64,000 nt of DNA from Dyadobacter tibetensis Y620-1 (GCF_000566685.1 NZ_AZQN01000003.1:682001-746000); one strand, 5' to 3'; shown: positions 1 through 9,587, numbered from the stretch's first letter. Notes: generated from the sequence alone by a model not told the origin. A program made the numbers and translations.

Positions 1-1538
1 TAATAAAGTGTTAAATTCCTTATTGGGTCTAAGGTTTGCTCCACCACCTTAAATGATTGTCCACTCGCACAACGACGGTAATATTCTCTCCATTTATGAA
101 AAATCTCAGGAGCTATTCCGGGCATGTAAACGGAATCACCCTCCAAAATTTTTAAATTAGTTAAGGACTCAATGGTCCTGGTAAAGGCTTTATTACAAGC
201 CTGAATTCTCCCCGTCAGGTCTAACGACCATATCAAATCATCCGAGGCGTTGATCAAAGCCTCCTGGTTAGATTTCACCCTTCGGATTTCTATTTCCTGC
301 AAATATTGTTGAGTGACGTCCAGAACCGTATTGATCGTAAGATTAGAACCGGGTAAGGGGATATTGCTGGTGTTGATGAAACGTCGAGCTCCCGAGCGGG
401 TAGTGATCTCTAGGTTCTCCCAGTGCATCTGACCTGGATCGCCACTGTCAATAGATTTACGAACCATGTCCAATACCTTTTGACGATAACTGGGATCGGG
501 ATATAGTTTTTCTAAAAACGTGGCCATATCATTAATCTCCTCTCTGGGCCAGCCGAAGTACTGACTGTATCGATCATTCACCATGCTACTTCGAAATTGG
601 CAATTATCGTAAACCGCTATTCCAATCGGCAATTGGTTTAGAATTCTTTCAATCATTTCATTCCGATCGGCTAGCTCATTGATCAAAGCCCGTTCCCGAA
701 GGTTGGCCTCATGTTTCTCGGTGATGTCGGTATGTGTGCCTGCGAGCCATACAGGAGCACCCTCAGTGCTTCGGCTGACCACACTCCCCCGGTCATTAAT
801 CCATATAATTGATCCATCCTTATGAATCATCCGGCATTCTATATCGTAAAAATCAATTTCGTCGTGAGCGCAGGCAAAGAGTTTCTCGTCCGAGTACGCA
901 CGGTCCTCAGGGTGTAATACGTTATACCAGGTGTCTAAGGTGAAAGGTTTTAATTCTTCGGCTGAATAACCCAGCATATTGGCCCATTGCTCGTTTATGA
1001 CAAGCTCTCCTGTAACAACATTCCACTCCCAAGTTCCCATATTGGAGGCTTCTATGATGTTGAATAGCTGAATAGACCGTTGCTGTGCTTGCCTGCCCTC
1101 TATTTGCCCGATATGCAAACTTTTTTGCTGCTGAAGCAACTGAGAAGTTAAGCGAAGCAACGGAAGGATATTTTGTGTTTGAGCATCAGTAAATGAATTA
1201 TCATCAGGAAGCTTGACGTAAATCAACCCGAGTAAATAATCATCCTCGTCAAAAAGTCCCCAATACGCAAAGCCTTTTTCTGAGCACCTGGCCACTGGCT
1301 CCTGGTCGGTCTTATGCGGGAAGTGCTGCTTCTTCGGGGCTTGCTTTATTTGTTGGAACAAAACTGCCGCCATCTCAGGCCAGTGAGAGGTGAAAAATCG
1401 AAAATTAGATCCACCCTTATGAAGAGCGATCTGTACGGGTAATCCCTGAAAGTTATTCGATAAAAGGTACTCTATATTTGAAAATAGGCTGGAGGGTAAA
1501 AACTCTACTGTCGACTCCCAGAAGCTATCGCGATCCAT
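1..1538 (-). CDS. PAS-domain signalling protein (C-terminus off window)
   Basis: An open frame of about 512 codons reads leftwards from ATG at 1538 and leaves the window without a stop. The first ~150 residues look like a degenerate GAF-type sensor (ending near GLIYVKLPDD). At least three PAS domains follow: one around residues 165-265 (GTWEWNVVTGEL, then HKDGSIIWINDRG and TDITEKHE), one around 285-400 (LPIGIAVYDN to LDVTQQYLQEIE) and a third from about 405 (LIWSLDLTGRIQACN) to the edge. No transmembrane segment is seen, so a cytoplasmic sensor is likely. Output is probably a histidine kinase, but that part lies outside the window, so kinase identity is inference. The start is chosen because the alternative ATG at 1548 meets a stop after seven codons. 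Confidence 0.8.
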   Translation of the reverse strand, partial: MDRDSFWESTVEFLPSSLFSNIEYLLSNNFQGLPVQIALHKGGSNFRFFTSHWPEMAAVLFQQIKQAPKKQHFPHKTDQEPVARCSEKGFAYWGLFDEDDYLLGLIYVKLPDDNSFTDAQTQNILPLLRLTSQLLQQQKSLHIGQIEGRQAQQRSIQLFNIIEASNMGTWEWNVVTGELVINEQWANMLGYSAEELKPFTLDTWYNVLHPEDRAYSDEKLFACAHDEIDFYDIECRMIHKDGSIIWINDRGSVVSRSTEGAPVWLAGTHTDITEKHEANLRERALINELADRNEMIERILNQLPIGIAVYDNCQFRSSMVNDRYSQYFGWPREEINDMATFLEKLYPDPSYRQKVLDMVRKSIDSGDPGQMHWENLEITTRSGARRFINTSNIPLPGSNLTINTVLDVTQQYLQEIEIRRVKSNQEALINASDDLIWSLDLTGRIQACNKAFTRTIESLTNLKILEGDSVYMPGIAPEIFHKWREYYRRCASGQSFKVVEQTLDPIRNLTLY

Positions 1539-1755
1539 TCCTTCCCATGTTAAACGTGGCAGCTTTTTTATATTAGAAACAAAATGTATTGTAGTTCCTA
1601 CTGATTTTTATAATTACCAAAGAGGCAATTGTAGGCTAAGTTATAGATTCCTCAACTGATTTCAATGGAAAATCAAATAGTTATAAAACTTTTTCTAAAG
1701 TAATTTAAAAGCTAATTCTAGTTTAAGTTGCTTTTTACTGTAGTTTGGGTATGTG

Positions 1756-3237
1756 TTATGAGTCAGAAGACTCCTTTTTTAAATGTAGGGCACGATATAC
1801 ATTATTAATTCCTTCCTGAGAATCGGAGAGAACGATCAAGGTGTCATTTGCAGCGATGATAGAGGATCCATTCGGGGTAATATACTGATTGTCTCTTTTA
1901 ATCATGGCAATAATCGCTGTTTTAGGGAAGCCGAGGTCTACTATTTTTTTGTCTACCGGAAAGTCATGTTGGCCAATATAAATTTCTTTCATGGCTGTTT
2001 TAGGATGTTCGGCAAGGAAGGCATCAGTAGGGTCAATAGGTTTGGCTGTTTCAGGAAGGGCCACTTTGAGCCAACGTGCTACCAGGGATAAAGTTGTTCC
2101 TTGAATTAATACGGAAGTAATGGAAATAAAAAAGACGATATTGAAGATCATATCTGCCTTTTCTATTCCGGCCAACAGGGGATAGGTAGCAAAAACGATG
2201 GGGACGGCACCTCGGAGCCCTACCCAGGAAATATATAATTTCCTTCTATTTTGCATTTTGAAGGCCATCAGGCTAATAAAAACGCTGAGGGGCCGCGCTA
2301 CAAAAATTAAAAACAATGAAATTACGAGTCCGATACTGATTACTGGGACGATACGGCTCGGGAAAACGAGTAAGCCCAGCGTAAGAAATAGAATGATCTG
2401 CATCAGCCAGGCCAGCCCATCAAACATTTTCAAGATGGTTTTTTTATGAATCAGATCTTGATTGCCCAGGTATACGGCGCAAATATAAATGGCCAGAAAT
2501 CCATTCCCTCCAACTAAATCGGTAGCAGAGAAAGTAATAAACATCAGGGCGATCACCAATACGGGATATAGCCCCTCAAAATCTAAACGTATTTTATTAA
2601 TTACAAATTTGCTGATTTTTCCGAAGAAGAAACCACCTAAACCACCCATAAGCATTTGCTTAAAGAACAAGGGAATCATCGATGCCAATCCTAGGTCTTG
2701 GTTAACTACCAACGACAGAAAAGCGATGGTGAGCACATAGGCCATGGGGTCGTTACTTCCACTTTCAAGCTCCAAAGTGGGACGAAGGTTGGATTTGAGG
2801 GCCAGGCTCTTGGCTCTAAGTATGGAAAACACGGCGGCGGCATCTGTCGATGATACGATGGCGCCGAGTAGTAGCCCTTCATAAATGGTGAAATCGGTTA
2901 TATACCAAGCGAATGTTCCTAAGAATAAGGCTGTTAGAAGTACCCCTGCCGTAGATAGAGTGATTCCTTCTGTGAGAATGGGGCGTACTGCAGGCCAGCT
3001 GGTGTCCAGCCCTCCCGAGAAAAGGATGAAATTCAAGGCTATGATGCCAATAAACTGGGCTAGCTCTGGGTCATCGAAGCGGATTCGGCCGATTCCTTCC
3101 GAACCTGCCAATATCCCTATTAATAAAAATAAGATAAGAGTAGGAACCCCGAATCGATAGGAAGTTTTACCTGCCAGAATGCTAATAAATAACAAAATGG
3201 AGCCTATTAATACGATATTTTCAATGGTGAGCGTCAT
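1756..3237 (-). CDS. nhaP2: Potassium/proton antiporter, CPA1 NhaP2/CvrA type
   Basis: 493-residue inner-membrane antiporter expected to exchange cytoplasmic K+ (or Na+) for protons. The first ~390 residues are hydrophobic with about 12 helices. They carry the CPA1 signatures SSTDAAAVFS (129-138) and ESGSNDPMA (158-166), the latter holding the Asn-Asp ion-binding pair. The last ~80 residues form a soluble RCK_C/TrkA-C regulatory domain (ending IIAANDTLIVLSD). Such a C-domain is typical of NhaP2/CvrA rather than plain NhaP. It is followed on the same strand by the PAS sensor after a 217-base gap, which shows no terminator or clear promoter. Ion preference cannot be read from sequence. Confidence 0.88.
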   Translation of the reverse strand: MTLTIENIVLIGSILLFISILAGKTSYRFGVPTLILFLLIGILAGSEGIGRIRFDDPELAQFIGIIALNFILFSGGLDTSWPAVRPILTEGITLSTAGVLLTALFLGTFAWYITDFTIYEGLLLGAIVSSTDAAAVFSILRAKSLALKSNLRPTLELESGSNDPMAYVLTIAFLSLVVNQDLGLASMIPLFFKQMLMGGLGGFFFGKISKFVINKIRLDFEGLYPVLVIALMFITFSATDLVGGNGFLAIYICAVYLGNQDLIHKKTILKMFDGLAWLMQIILFLTLGLLVFPSRIVPVISIGLVISLFLIFVARPLSVFISLMAFKMQNRRKLYISWVGLRGAVPIVFATYPLLAGIEKADMIFNIVFFISITSVLIQGTTLSLVARWLKVALPETAKPIDPTDAFLAEHPKTAMKEIYIGQHDFPVDKKIVDLGFPKTAIIAMIKRDNQYITPNGSSIIAANDTLIVLSDSQEGINNVYRALHLKKESSDS

Positions 3238-3456
3238 GCAGTTTCTATCCGGTTACTTTCAAATTTAAGGAAGATTGAGCATTCTTGCCTAATAAATATC
3301 TTACTCGGTAGCACTTCTGACAGGAAATATTTCAAAAACAGTTACTGATCGTAAACTGTATCGGTTTATACTGGGCGTTTAAGAGAGAGAGAGGGGGAAT
3401 CTTATCATGCCGGCCGGTGGGCGGAGAAGACCATTCGGATTCTTTTTGAAGCTTAT

Positions 3457-4320
3457 TCAGACTTTGTTGCGCGCATTCCGGAAAGTGATGCCAATTCCGA
3501 TCAGAATAATAAATCCCCCAAGAGCCATGGACCAGGTGATGGGCTCATTGATAAAGGAGTAGGCGATAAGGGCGGTAAAGATCGACTGACTTAACAAGGC
3601 CAGAGAGACACGCTGCGCATCCATTCGTTGAATGGCAAAATTGATGGTGAGCCAGCCCAGTAACTGGCAAATCAATCCCTGAATAGTAAATGCGGTCCAT
3701 ATGGAACTGCTAAATCCACTGATAGGCAAGTCAAAATAAAGACAAGTCAGCAGTAGATAAAGGCTTGAAACGGCCATGCAATAAGTCATAAAAGGCACAA
3801 TAGAAATATGATTTAATACCCTTTTGCTAACTAGCATATAAGCCGCATAGAGTATGCCGGAGAGTATGGCAAGGCTAAAACCCCGGTCAAAGCGCATTTC
3901 TGTAAAAGTATCCAATCCGATCAGCACGACCATGCCCAGAAGAGCCACGGCCGTTCCGATCCAGAAATATATTTTAGGTTTATTGGGCATAAATAAAAAT
4001 GCACCTACACCCACCCAAATCGGAGAAAGGTTGGTTAGCAAGGTCGCTTGCGTTGCATTGGAATATTGAATAGAGAGATTCCATATGGAAATATCGGTGG
4101 CGAAAAGGATACCACAAATAGCGATGGGGAGCCAGAGGTGTTTAGGTGGAAGGCTAAGCTGTCTGCTCCACAGGGCATAGGGCAGCAGACCGAGCAATCC
4201 GATCAACATCCTATAATAGGCTGCGCTTACGCCAGAAACGGGAGTCCACTTCACCAAAACGGGGAAAATGCTAATGCACAGGATGCCAATTAACAGGCTG
4301 ATTCTCGGGTGAAGTCCCAT
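3457..4320 (-). CDS. EamA/DMT family transporter
   Basis: 287-residue polytopic membrane protein with two repeated EamA halves (about residues 8-137 and 150-280) and roughly ten helices, the usual size for the drug/metabolite transporter superfamily. The C-terminal half carries a family-like ending (LALLSQSIFTALIAYSFINEPITW followed by GGFIILIGI, here split to stay short). Substrate cannot be inferred; relatives export amino acids, nucleosides or toxic compounds. It is 155 bases from the epimerase gene on the same strand, and a hairpin lies between them, so it is probably transcribed separately. Confidence 0.85.
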   Translation of the reverse strand: MGLHPRISLLIGILCISIFPVLVKWTPVSGVSAAYYRMLIGLLGLLPYALWSRQLSLPPKHLWLPIAICGILFATDISIWNLSIQYSNATQATLLTNLSPIWVGVGAFLFMPNKPKIYFWIGTAVALLGMVVLIGLDTFTEMRFDRGFSLAILSGILYAAYMLVSKRVLNHISIVPFMTYCMAVSSLYLLLTCLYFDLPISGFSSSIWTAFTIQGLICQLLGWLTINFAIQRMDAQRVSLALLSQSIFTALIAYSFINEPITWSMALGGFIILIGIGITFRNARNKV

Positions 4321-4424
4321 GTTGTATGGAATTAAGATAAGTCAATTCTGGTGAAAAAATGGCAGCGAGCTCCCGGATAAATGATGCACCATGGAATACT
4401 TTATTTATTGGAATCTGCCGTTAT

Positions 4425-4457
4425 TTATCCAGGCCGCCCTTACGACGGCCTGGATAA
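4425..4457 (-). terminator. Hairpin after epimerase gene
   Basis: A perfect 12-bp inverted repeat (4425-4436 and 4446-4457) with a 9-base loop sits 18 bases past the epimerase stop. It has no strong T-run on the minus strand, so it may act as a weak or Rho-assisted terminator or as an mRNA-stabilising hairpin. Confidence 0.55.
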
Positions 4458-4475
4458 CACCATTTCGAGTGTTTA

Positions 4476-5537
4476 TTATTTTAAAATTGGGGCAAGGTCT
4501 TCTTCATTTTCAGCCAGCCAAGCCGTTATTTCCTCGACGATCTGTCGGATTCCTATCTGGGGCTTCCAGCCCGTAAGAGCAGTAACCTTACTGTTATCGG
4601 TTATGTACAAACGTATGTCGGCGGTCCGATTTTCAGGTACTATTTTAATCGGAATGGTCTTGCCGGTAACTTCCTGGCAAATTTTGGTAAGCTCCTGAAG
4701 GGAGGCGCTACTTTCCATTCCACCTCCAGCATTAAGAATTTCTCCATTTACCTTATCCAGGTTATGTAGCTGCCAATCGATGAGACGGTATAAATCAGCT
4801 ACGTGTAACATGTCACGCAATTGTTTGCCCGTACCTCCATAGCCGAAATAGCCTAGTTGTTGCTGGAAATAATGCTTGGCAATCCAGAGCACCATGACGC
4901 CCTGATCTACCTTGCCCATTTGCCAGGGGCCGGTAATAACACCGCAACGGTTGATCACCGTGCGAAGATTATAAAACTCATTATATTCTTGAATGATAAG
5001 TTCCGAGGCTAACTTGGTGGTTCCGTACAGGCTGCGCGCTCCATTTAATGGAAAATCTTCTGCAATTCCTTTAGAAGAAACACCAGGAACAGGCTGCTCA
5101 TCACTTAATCCAAATCTTGTTTCCTCTTCTGTGAAATTCAGCCCCTCAATCGTTTTAATGGGATACACTCTACTGGTAGAGAGAAAGATAAAATCTGCTT
5201 TATGCTTTAGGGCATAGTTAAGGCAATTGACTGTGCCTACCAGATTGGTGTTGATCAGGTAGTCGGGAGTTCCATCCAGACCGGCCAGAACGGAGGGTTC
5301 TGCAGAGGCTTCGATAACGGCATCTACGGCTGGGAAGGCATCAAAGTCTTCTTTGTTGCGGATGTCTCCGTGAACAAACACCACTCCGGCAGCCTTCAAA
5401 CGACTTAAGTTTAATTCGGATCCTCTTCTCTTAAGGTTATCCAATGCGAAAACCTCGTAATGGGGATAATTATGCTTCAATGAGATGGCTAATGCGGATC
5501 CTACAAAACCCGCCCCTCCTGTAATTAAAATTTTCAT
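4476..5537 (-). CDS. NAD-dependent epimerase/dehydratase (extended SDR)
   Basis: 353-residue extended short-chain dehydrogenase likely acting on a nucleotide-sugar. The Rossmann glycine motif GGAGFVG is at 7-13, the catalytic YxxxK is Y171-K175 (YGTTK), and a Thr/Ser-rich strand LSTSRVYP precedes it. Overall shape resembles CDP-paratose 2-epimerase/UDP-glucose 4-epimerase relatives, including the NLKRRGSE stretch after the first beta-alpha unit, where CDP-tyvelose epimerases bind cofactor. No glycosyltransferases or other sugar-nucleotide genes are adjacent, so the substrate remains open. The start is ATG at 5537; there is no Shine-Dalgarno sequence, as is normal for this phylum. Confidence 0.82.
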   Translation of the reverse strand: MKILITGGAGFVGSALAISLKHNYPHYEVFALDNLKRRGSELNLSRLKAAGVVFVHGDIRNKEDFDAFPAVDAVIEASAEPSVLAGLDGTPDYLINTNLVGTVNCLNYALKHKADFIFLSTSRVYPIKTIEGLNFTEEETRFGLSDEQPVPGVSSKGIAEDFPLNGARSLYGTTKLASELIIQEYNEFYNLRTVINRCGVITGPWQMGKVDQGVMVLWIAKHYFQQQLGYFGYGGTGKQLRDMLHVADLYRLIDWQLHNLDKVNGEILNAGGGMESSASLQELTKICQEVTGKTIPIKIVPENRTADIRLYITDNSKVTALTGWKPQIGIRQIVEEITAWLAENEEDLAPILK

Positions 5538-5679
5538 GTTCGGCTCTTTCTGTGTTTAATGCAAAATGCACTAACAAAGTTAAGGTCTTATATTTATAGC
5601 CGGTTTATATTCAGACATAAAATTCTTGGGCAGCTTGCCCACCTGCAAAAAATGATGGAAGGGTATCCCGTATCACTCC

Positions 5680-5879
5680 GCCATTAAACCCGTAGAACAG
5701 AGCCTGAAAACTTTATGACTACCTCCTCCAACTAAAGAGGCGTAAACAGTGTCACCTCATAAGTTGACAGCATTCAAATAGCCGATTTGCAAGATGTTCA
5801 TCTGCTGTAAGTGGTAACCCTGAAGCTGAGCCAGCCTGGTCTGGCCGATATTTGATTAGAATGGCTGGAAGTTGTTGAA
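5680..5879 (-). pseudogene. Possible decayed coding remnant
   Basis: Read leftwards from 5879, one frame gives a stretch such as NIGQTRLAQLQGYHLQQ, then NILQIGYLNAVNL, a TGA at 5757-5759, and GDTVYASLVGGGSHKVF in the same frame. An earlier TAA also interrupts it. The spacing of Q, G and N residues recalls curlin-type repeats, but similarity is too weak to name a family. It could be chance. It is listed because the frame keeps amphipathic, low-rare-codon composition across three stops. Confidence 0.25.
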
Positions 5880-5931
5880 TTCTAATCACCTAGAAGCCAC
5901 TATCTCCGGGGGAGTTATTACGCAATAAGCT

Positions 5932-5993
5932 GGTAACTTACCGGAAAAATTGCCTCTTAAGTAACTTATATTTACAGGTTTATTTCGTTACTT
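5932..5993 (+). promoter_or_regulatory. Repeated GTAACTT motifs upstream of TonB locus
   Basis: The octamer GTAACTTA occurs at 5933-5940, inside the palindrome GGTAACTTACC (5932-5942), and again at 5961-5968. AAGTAAC (5959-5965) and GTTACTT (5987-5993) form a further inverted pair. Repeats spaced by about 26-28 bases just before the 6041 gene suggest binding sites for a dimeric regulator. No regulator gene lies adjacent. Confidence 0.35.
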
Positions 5994-6040
5994 GCCACAA
6001 TAAATCACTTTACCTAGTATTTGAAATAAAATTCTATTTC

Positions 6041-6766
6041 ATGCGGATTACTACCCTCGTTTTTTTATTTGCATTTTGGGCTGAATTTTCCGGATTTGGT
6101 CAAATAGTGCAGAACCCTGTGTCGGGGTCTGGTGCCTTATCCTCGCCGGTTAAGTCGTATAAAGCGGCTACCGCCTTCTCTCAAAATTTATACAACGGAC
6201 GTATCTATTACTGGTATGATTACCGGTCCGAAGAGCACCAGTTCTATAAAGATTCGGAGTGGCATATGGGGCAAGTTTTTTATGATGGGCAGCAACATGA
6301 CAGTATACCACTTAAATATGATGTATTTAAGGACCAGTTATTGATCCGGCATTTAAATGGAGATCATATGATTCTCCAGACACCCAAGATTAGTTGGTTT
6401 TCTATTGACGACCATCGCTTCCAGTATTTAACCAAGGAGGGTGGCCTTCCGGCCGGAATGATCTCCAGCTTCTATGACCAGGTTTTTATAGGGAAAACTT
6501 CATTTTTAGTCCTGAGAAAGAAGGATCGGCAGGAGAAAATTGTAGACAAGAAGGTGGTTAGCTTTTATCCTGTGAAAGATAGATATTACCTCCTAATAGA
6601 TGGGATTTATAGAGAGGTACGTTCCAAGAAATCGGTGCGTTCCCTTTTTCCCGGACAGGAAAGAATTCTGAGGAAGGCTTTGAGAGAAGCACAAATTCCC
6701 TTCCGCCAAAATCGGGAGGCTGCTATATTATTGATGGTTCAACATTCCGAGCAAGTGGCACTATGA
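6041..6766 (+). CDS. Unknown secreted protein coupled to TonB receptor
   Basis: 241 residues with a Sec signal peptide (hydrophobic core about 4-20, likely cleavage after SGFGQ). I do not recognise a family. The mature part is rich in Tyr, Asp and beta-prone stretches (NGRIYYWYDYR, FYDGQQHD, RYYLLIDGIYREV), suggesting a beta-sheet periplasmic or outer-membrane protein. It has one Cys or none and no lipobox. Its stop overlaps the start of the TonB receptor by four bases (ATGA), so the two are translationally coupled and probably work together. Possible roles are a receptor accessory protein or a periplasmic partner of the STN domain; both are inference from position only. Confidence 0.75.
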   Translation: MRITTLVFLFAFWAEFSGFGQIVQNPVSGSGALSSPVKSYKAATAFSQNLYNGRIYYWYDYRSEEHQFYKDSEWHMGQVFYDGQQHDSIPLKYDVFKDQLLIRHLNGDHMILQTPKISWFSIDDHRFQYLTKEGGLPAGMISSFYDQVFIGKTSFLVLRKKDRQEKIVDKKVVSFYPVKDRYYLLIDGIYREVRSKKSVRSLFPGQERILRKALREAQIPFRQNREAAILLMVQHSEQVAL

Positions 6767-9531
6767 GCAAAAAACATCTACTCTTGACCTTATTGTTAAT
6801 TGGCGCCTTTCTTCCCGCTTGGAGCCAGCAGACTGGTGAAAGGAGCGTTACTATGGAGCTCGATTCCGTCCGCTTTAGCGCGTTTGTAAAGCTGGTTGAA
6901 GCGCAGTCCGACTATATTATTTATTATGATGAGCAGGCCTTTGATGGGCTTACCATAGATTTGCATATCAAGGATGTTACCGTTCCGGAAGTAATGGAAC
7001 AAGTGTTCAAAGGCTCGGAGTTTTCTTACGCTATTGACAGTCAGAAACGTATATTTATTACGCAAGGCACTAGAATTATTACTCAATTACAAACGGGGAT
7101 ATTTGATCCCAGCCTTACTTCTCGTCAGAATATGGAGGTTTATGAATCTCCGGAGCAAGATGCTAAGGAAAAATTGCTATCAACAGCCGAGAGTAAGCTG
7201 CATGAAATTGGGGTGAAGAAATATAAGATTACGCCAGGCCAGTCCAGTATTTCAGGTTATGTGCGCAATGCCGTTAATGGAGAGCCCGTCATTGGGGCAG
7301 CAGTATTTATAGAGAAGCCTTCAATTGGAGTAAGTACCGATGCTCTGGGTTTCTACAACCTTACCATTCCTCGGGGAAGACATGTGTTGAAGGTCAAAAG
7401 CTTTGGAATGCGCGAAACGCAGCGTCAGGTTATGCTGTATACCGATGGGAAGCTCGATATTGAAATGCGTGAGAGTGTAATAGCCCTCAAAGAGGTGAAA
7501 GTGAAGGCTGGGGTGGACAAAAACGTCGTGGGGACGCAGATGGGGCAGGTAAAGCTGACGATCAAAGACCTGAAGCAAATCCCGACGGTTTTCGGAGAGT
7601 CGGACTTATTACGGTCTGTTTTGACTCTTCCCGGAATCAAGTCCGTTGGAGAAAATAGCACAGGACTCAACGTGAGGGGAGGCTCCACCGACCAAAATCT
7701 AATTCAATTTAACGAAGCTGTTATATACAATCCTTCCCACCTTTTCGGCTTTTTTTCTGCCTTTAATCCTGATGTAGTCCGGGATGTAGAACTGTTTAAA
7801 AGTACGATACCTTCCAAGTTTGGCGGGCGGTTATCCTCGGTATTGGATGTCAACGGGCGAGATGGTAACAAAAAGAAATTCGTTGCATCTGGGGGAATCG
7901 GACTAGTGACGGGGCGCCTCACACTTGAAGGGCCCATTATAAAGGAAAAGACCTCATTTATCCTGGGGGGGCGGTCTACGTATTCTAATTGGGTCATCAG
8001 GGCTCTGGATAACCCAGCTTACAACCAGAGTTCCGCCAATTTTTATGACGTGAACCTTCAGGTTACACATGAGGTTAACGAGAAAAATGCCCTTATCTTA
8101 ACAGCTTACCAGAGTAGTGATCGTTTCCGGCTATATGGCGACACCACATATTCTTATCAAAATCAACTCGCCGCATTAAAATGGAAGCATACCTTCAGTC
8201 CAAAGCTATACAGCGAATTCACAGCCTCTCATAGCAAATATCAGTACCAAATGAGGGCTGCAGGACTCCCTTTGAATTCCTTCAATCTTAAGTTTGACAT
8301 CAACCAATCCAATTTTAAAGCAGATTTTAGCTACCAATTATCTCCCAAGCATACCATCGATGCGGGAGTTTCCAGCATTTATTACCAGTTACATCCCGGC
8401 TCATTTCAACCGGTAGGGACTGAATCGCTTATTATTCCCGACGAACTTCAGGCCGAACAAGCCCTGGAAAGTGCACTTTATATAGAAGACAAATTTGAGG
8501 TTAGTCCCAAGCTAGCCATTACGGCGGGTCTGCGCTTTTCCATGTTTAATTATCTGGGCCCCAGGTCGGTTAATACCTATGTGCCTGGGCTTCCCATCGA
8601 TTACCTCTATCAGGATGGGGTTATTGACTATGCTAAAGGTAAAAATATAAAGACCTATTCAGGGCCGGAAATACGGCTATCAGCCCGGTATAGCCTGCTG
8701 GATAATCTTTCCCTGAAAGTTAGCTATAATACCTTAAGGCAGTATATCCATTTACTTACCAATACCATGACCGTGTCGCCTACTGACATTTGGAAATTAA
8801 GTGATACATATATCAAACCCCAGATTGGCGATCAGTTATCGGTAGGTCTGTATCGCAATTTAAGTGGCAATAAAATAGAGGTATCTCTGGAAGGATATTA
8901 TAAGAACATAAATAACTTCCTGGACTATAAAGGGGGAGATTCCCTAATCATGAATCATAATATTGAAGCGGCCGTCATCAACACAAGAGCCAAAGCTTAT
9001 GGAGTGGAGTTTTTAATCAAAAAACCATCAGGCAAATTTAACGGTTGGTTAAGCTATACCTATTCACGTACGCTCCTGCGGGCGATCGATAGGGAATCGC
9101 CAGATGCGCCTAATGAAGGAAATTATTATCCTAGCAATTACGATAAACCTCACGATTTTACCGCTATTACCAACTACAGATTCTCGCATAGATTTAGTCT
9201 CTCACTTAACTTCACCTATAGTACCGGTAGACCCTACACCCCTCCAGTGGGCAAATATATTGTCGATGGATCACAACGGGTCTATTATGCTAATCGTAAC
9301 GAATTTCGTATTCCCGACTATTATCGGGCCGATATTTCCATGAATATTGAAGGGAATCATAAGGTTCGTAAACTGGCCCATAGCTCCTGGTCCTTCTCGG
9401 TTTATAATGTGCTGGGACGAAAAAATCCAACTTCAGTCTATTTTCAGACTAATCAGGGAAGGGTGAATGGTTACCAGCTATCTATTTTTGGACAGCCCAT
9501 TCCTACAGTTACCTATAATTTCAGATTTTAA
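6763..9531 (+). CDS. TonB-dependent receptor with STN and carboxypeptidase-like domains
   Basis: 922-residue outer-membrane active transporter. Signal peptide about 1-22 (ending PAWSQ). An STN (secretin/TonB N-terminal) domain spans about 29-100, a carboxypeptidase-D-like regulatory domain about 163-250 (SSISGYVRNAVNGEPVIGAA), and the plug about 270-370 with LNVRGGSTDQN. The barrel fills the rest and ends in aromatic YNFRF, as expected for BAM-inserted proteins. The STN domain normally contacts a FecR-type anti-sigma factor, but none is encoded in this window. The DUF4249 lipoprotein downstream is the usual partner in this class of locus. Substrate is unknown; there is no SusD homologue, so polysaccharide uptake is not implied. 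Confidence 0.9.
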   Translation: MSKKHLLLTLLLIGAFLPAWSQQTGERSVTMELDSVRFSAFVKLVEAQSDYIIYYDEQAFDGLTIDLHIKDVTVPEVMEQVFKGSEFSYAIDSQKRIFITQGTRIITQLQTGIFDPSLTSRQNMEVYESPEQDAKEKLLSTAESKLHEIGVKKYKITPGQSSISGYVRNAVNGEPVIGAAVFIEKPSIGVSTDALGFYNLTIPRGRHVLKVKSFGMRETQRQVMLYTDGKLDIEMRESVIALKEVKVKAGVDKNVVGTQMGQVKLTIKDLKQIPTVFGESDLLRSVLTLPGIKSVGENSTGLNVRGGSTDQNLIQFNEAVIYNPSHLFGFFSAFNPDVVRDVELFKSTIPSKFGGRLSSVLDVNGRDGNKKKFVASGGIGLVTGRLTLEGPIIKEKTSFILGGRSTYSNWVIRALDNPAYNQSSANFYDVNLQVTHEVNEKNALILTAYQSSDRFRLYGDTTYSYQNQLAALKWKHTFSPKLYSEFTASHSKYQYQMRAAGLPLNSFNLKFDINQSNFKADFSYQLSPKHTIDAGVSSIYYQLHPGSFQPVGTESLIIPDELQAEQALESALYIEDKFEVSPKLAITAGLRFSMFNYLGPRSVNTYVPGLPIDYLYQDGVIDYAKGKNIKTYSGPEIRLSARYSLLDNLSLKVSYNTLRQYIHLLTNTMTVSPTDIWKLSDTYIKPQIGDQLSVGLYRNLSGNKIEVSLEGYYKNINNFLDYKGGDSLIMNHNIEAAVINTRAKAYGVEFLIKKPSGKFNGWLSYTYSRTLLRAIDRESPDAPNEGNYYPSNYDKPHDFTAITNYRFSHRFSLSLNFTYSTGRPYTPPVGKYIVDGSQRVYYANRNEFRIPDYYRADISMNIEGNHKVRKLAHSSWSFSVYNVLGRKNPTSVYFQTNQGRVNGYQLSIFGQPIPTVTYNFRF

Positions 9532-9587
9532 ACGGCGGGCTCCTTGCCCGAGATAATATGATGTGGTACAGAATATTTAATAATAAT

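Larger units (their letters stand above)
5538..6040. other. 503-base intergenic region with decayed coding trace
   Basis: This gap separates the minus-strand epimerase from the plus-strand TonB locus. It holds no intact gene. On the minus strand, 5879-5680 reads as a frame interrupted by TAA and TGA codons that still looks protein-like (described separately). The right end, 5932-5993, carries repeated GTAACTT motifs that may be operator sites for the downstream operon. Confidence 0.6.

Noticed and set aside
4381..4698. Plus-strand frames near the epimerase 3' end
   Set aside because: They overlap the well-supported epimerase on the opposite strand and run through its terminator hairpin.
5743..5754. 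TAAACAGTGTCA resembling the TetR operator
   Set aside because: Only one half-site matches and it lies in a non-promoter, possibly decayed coding region.
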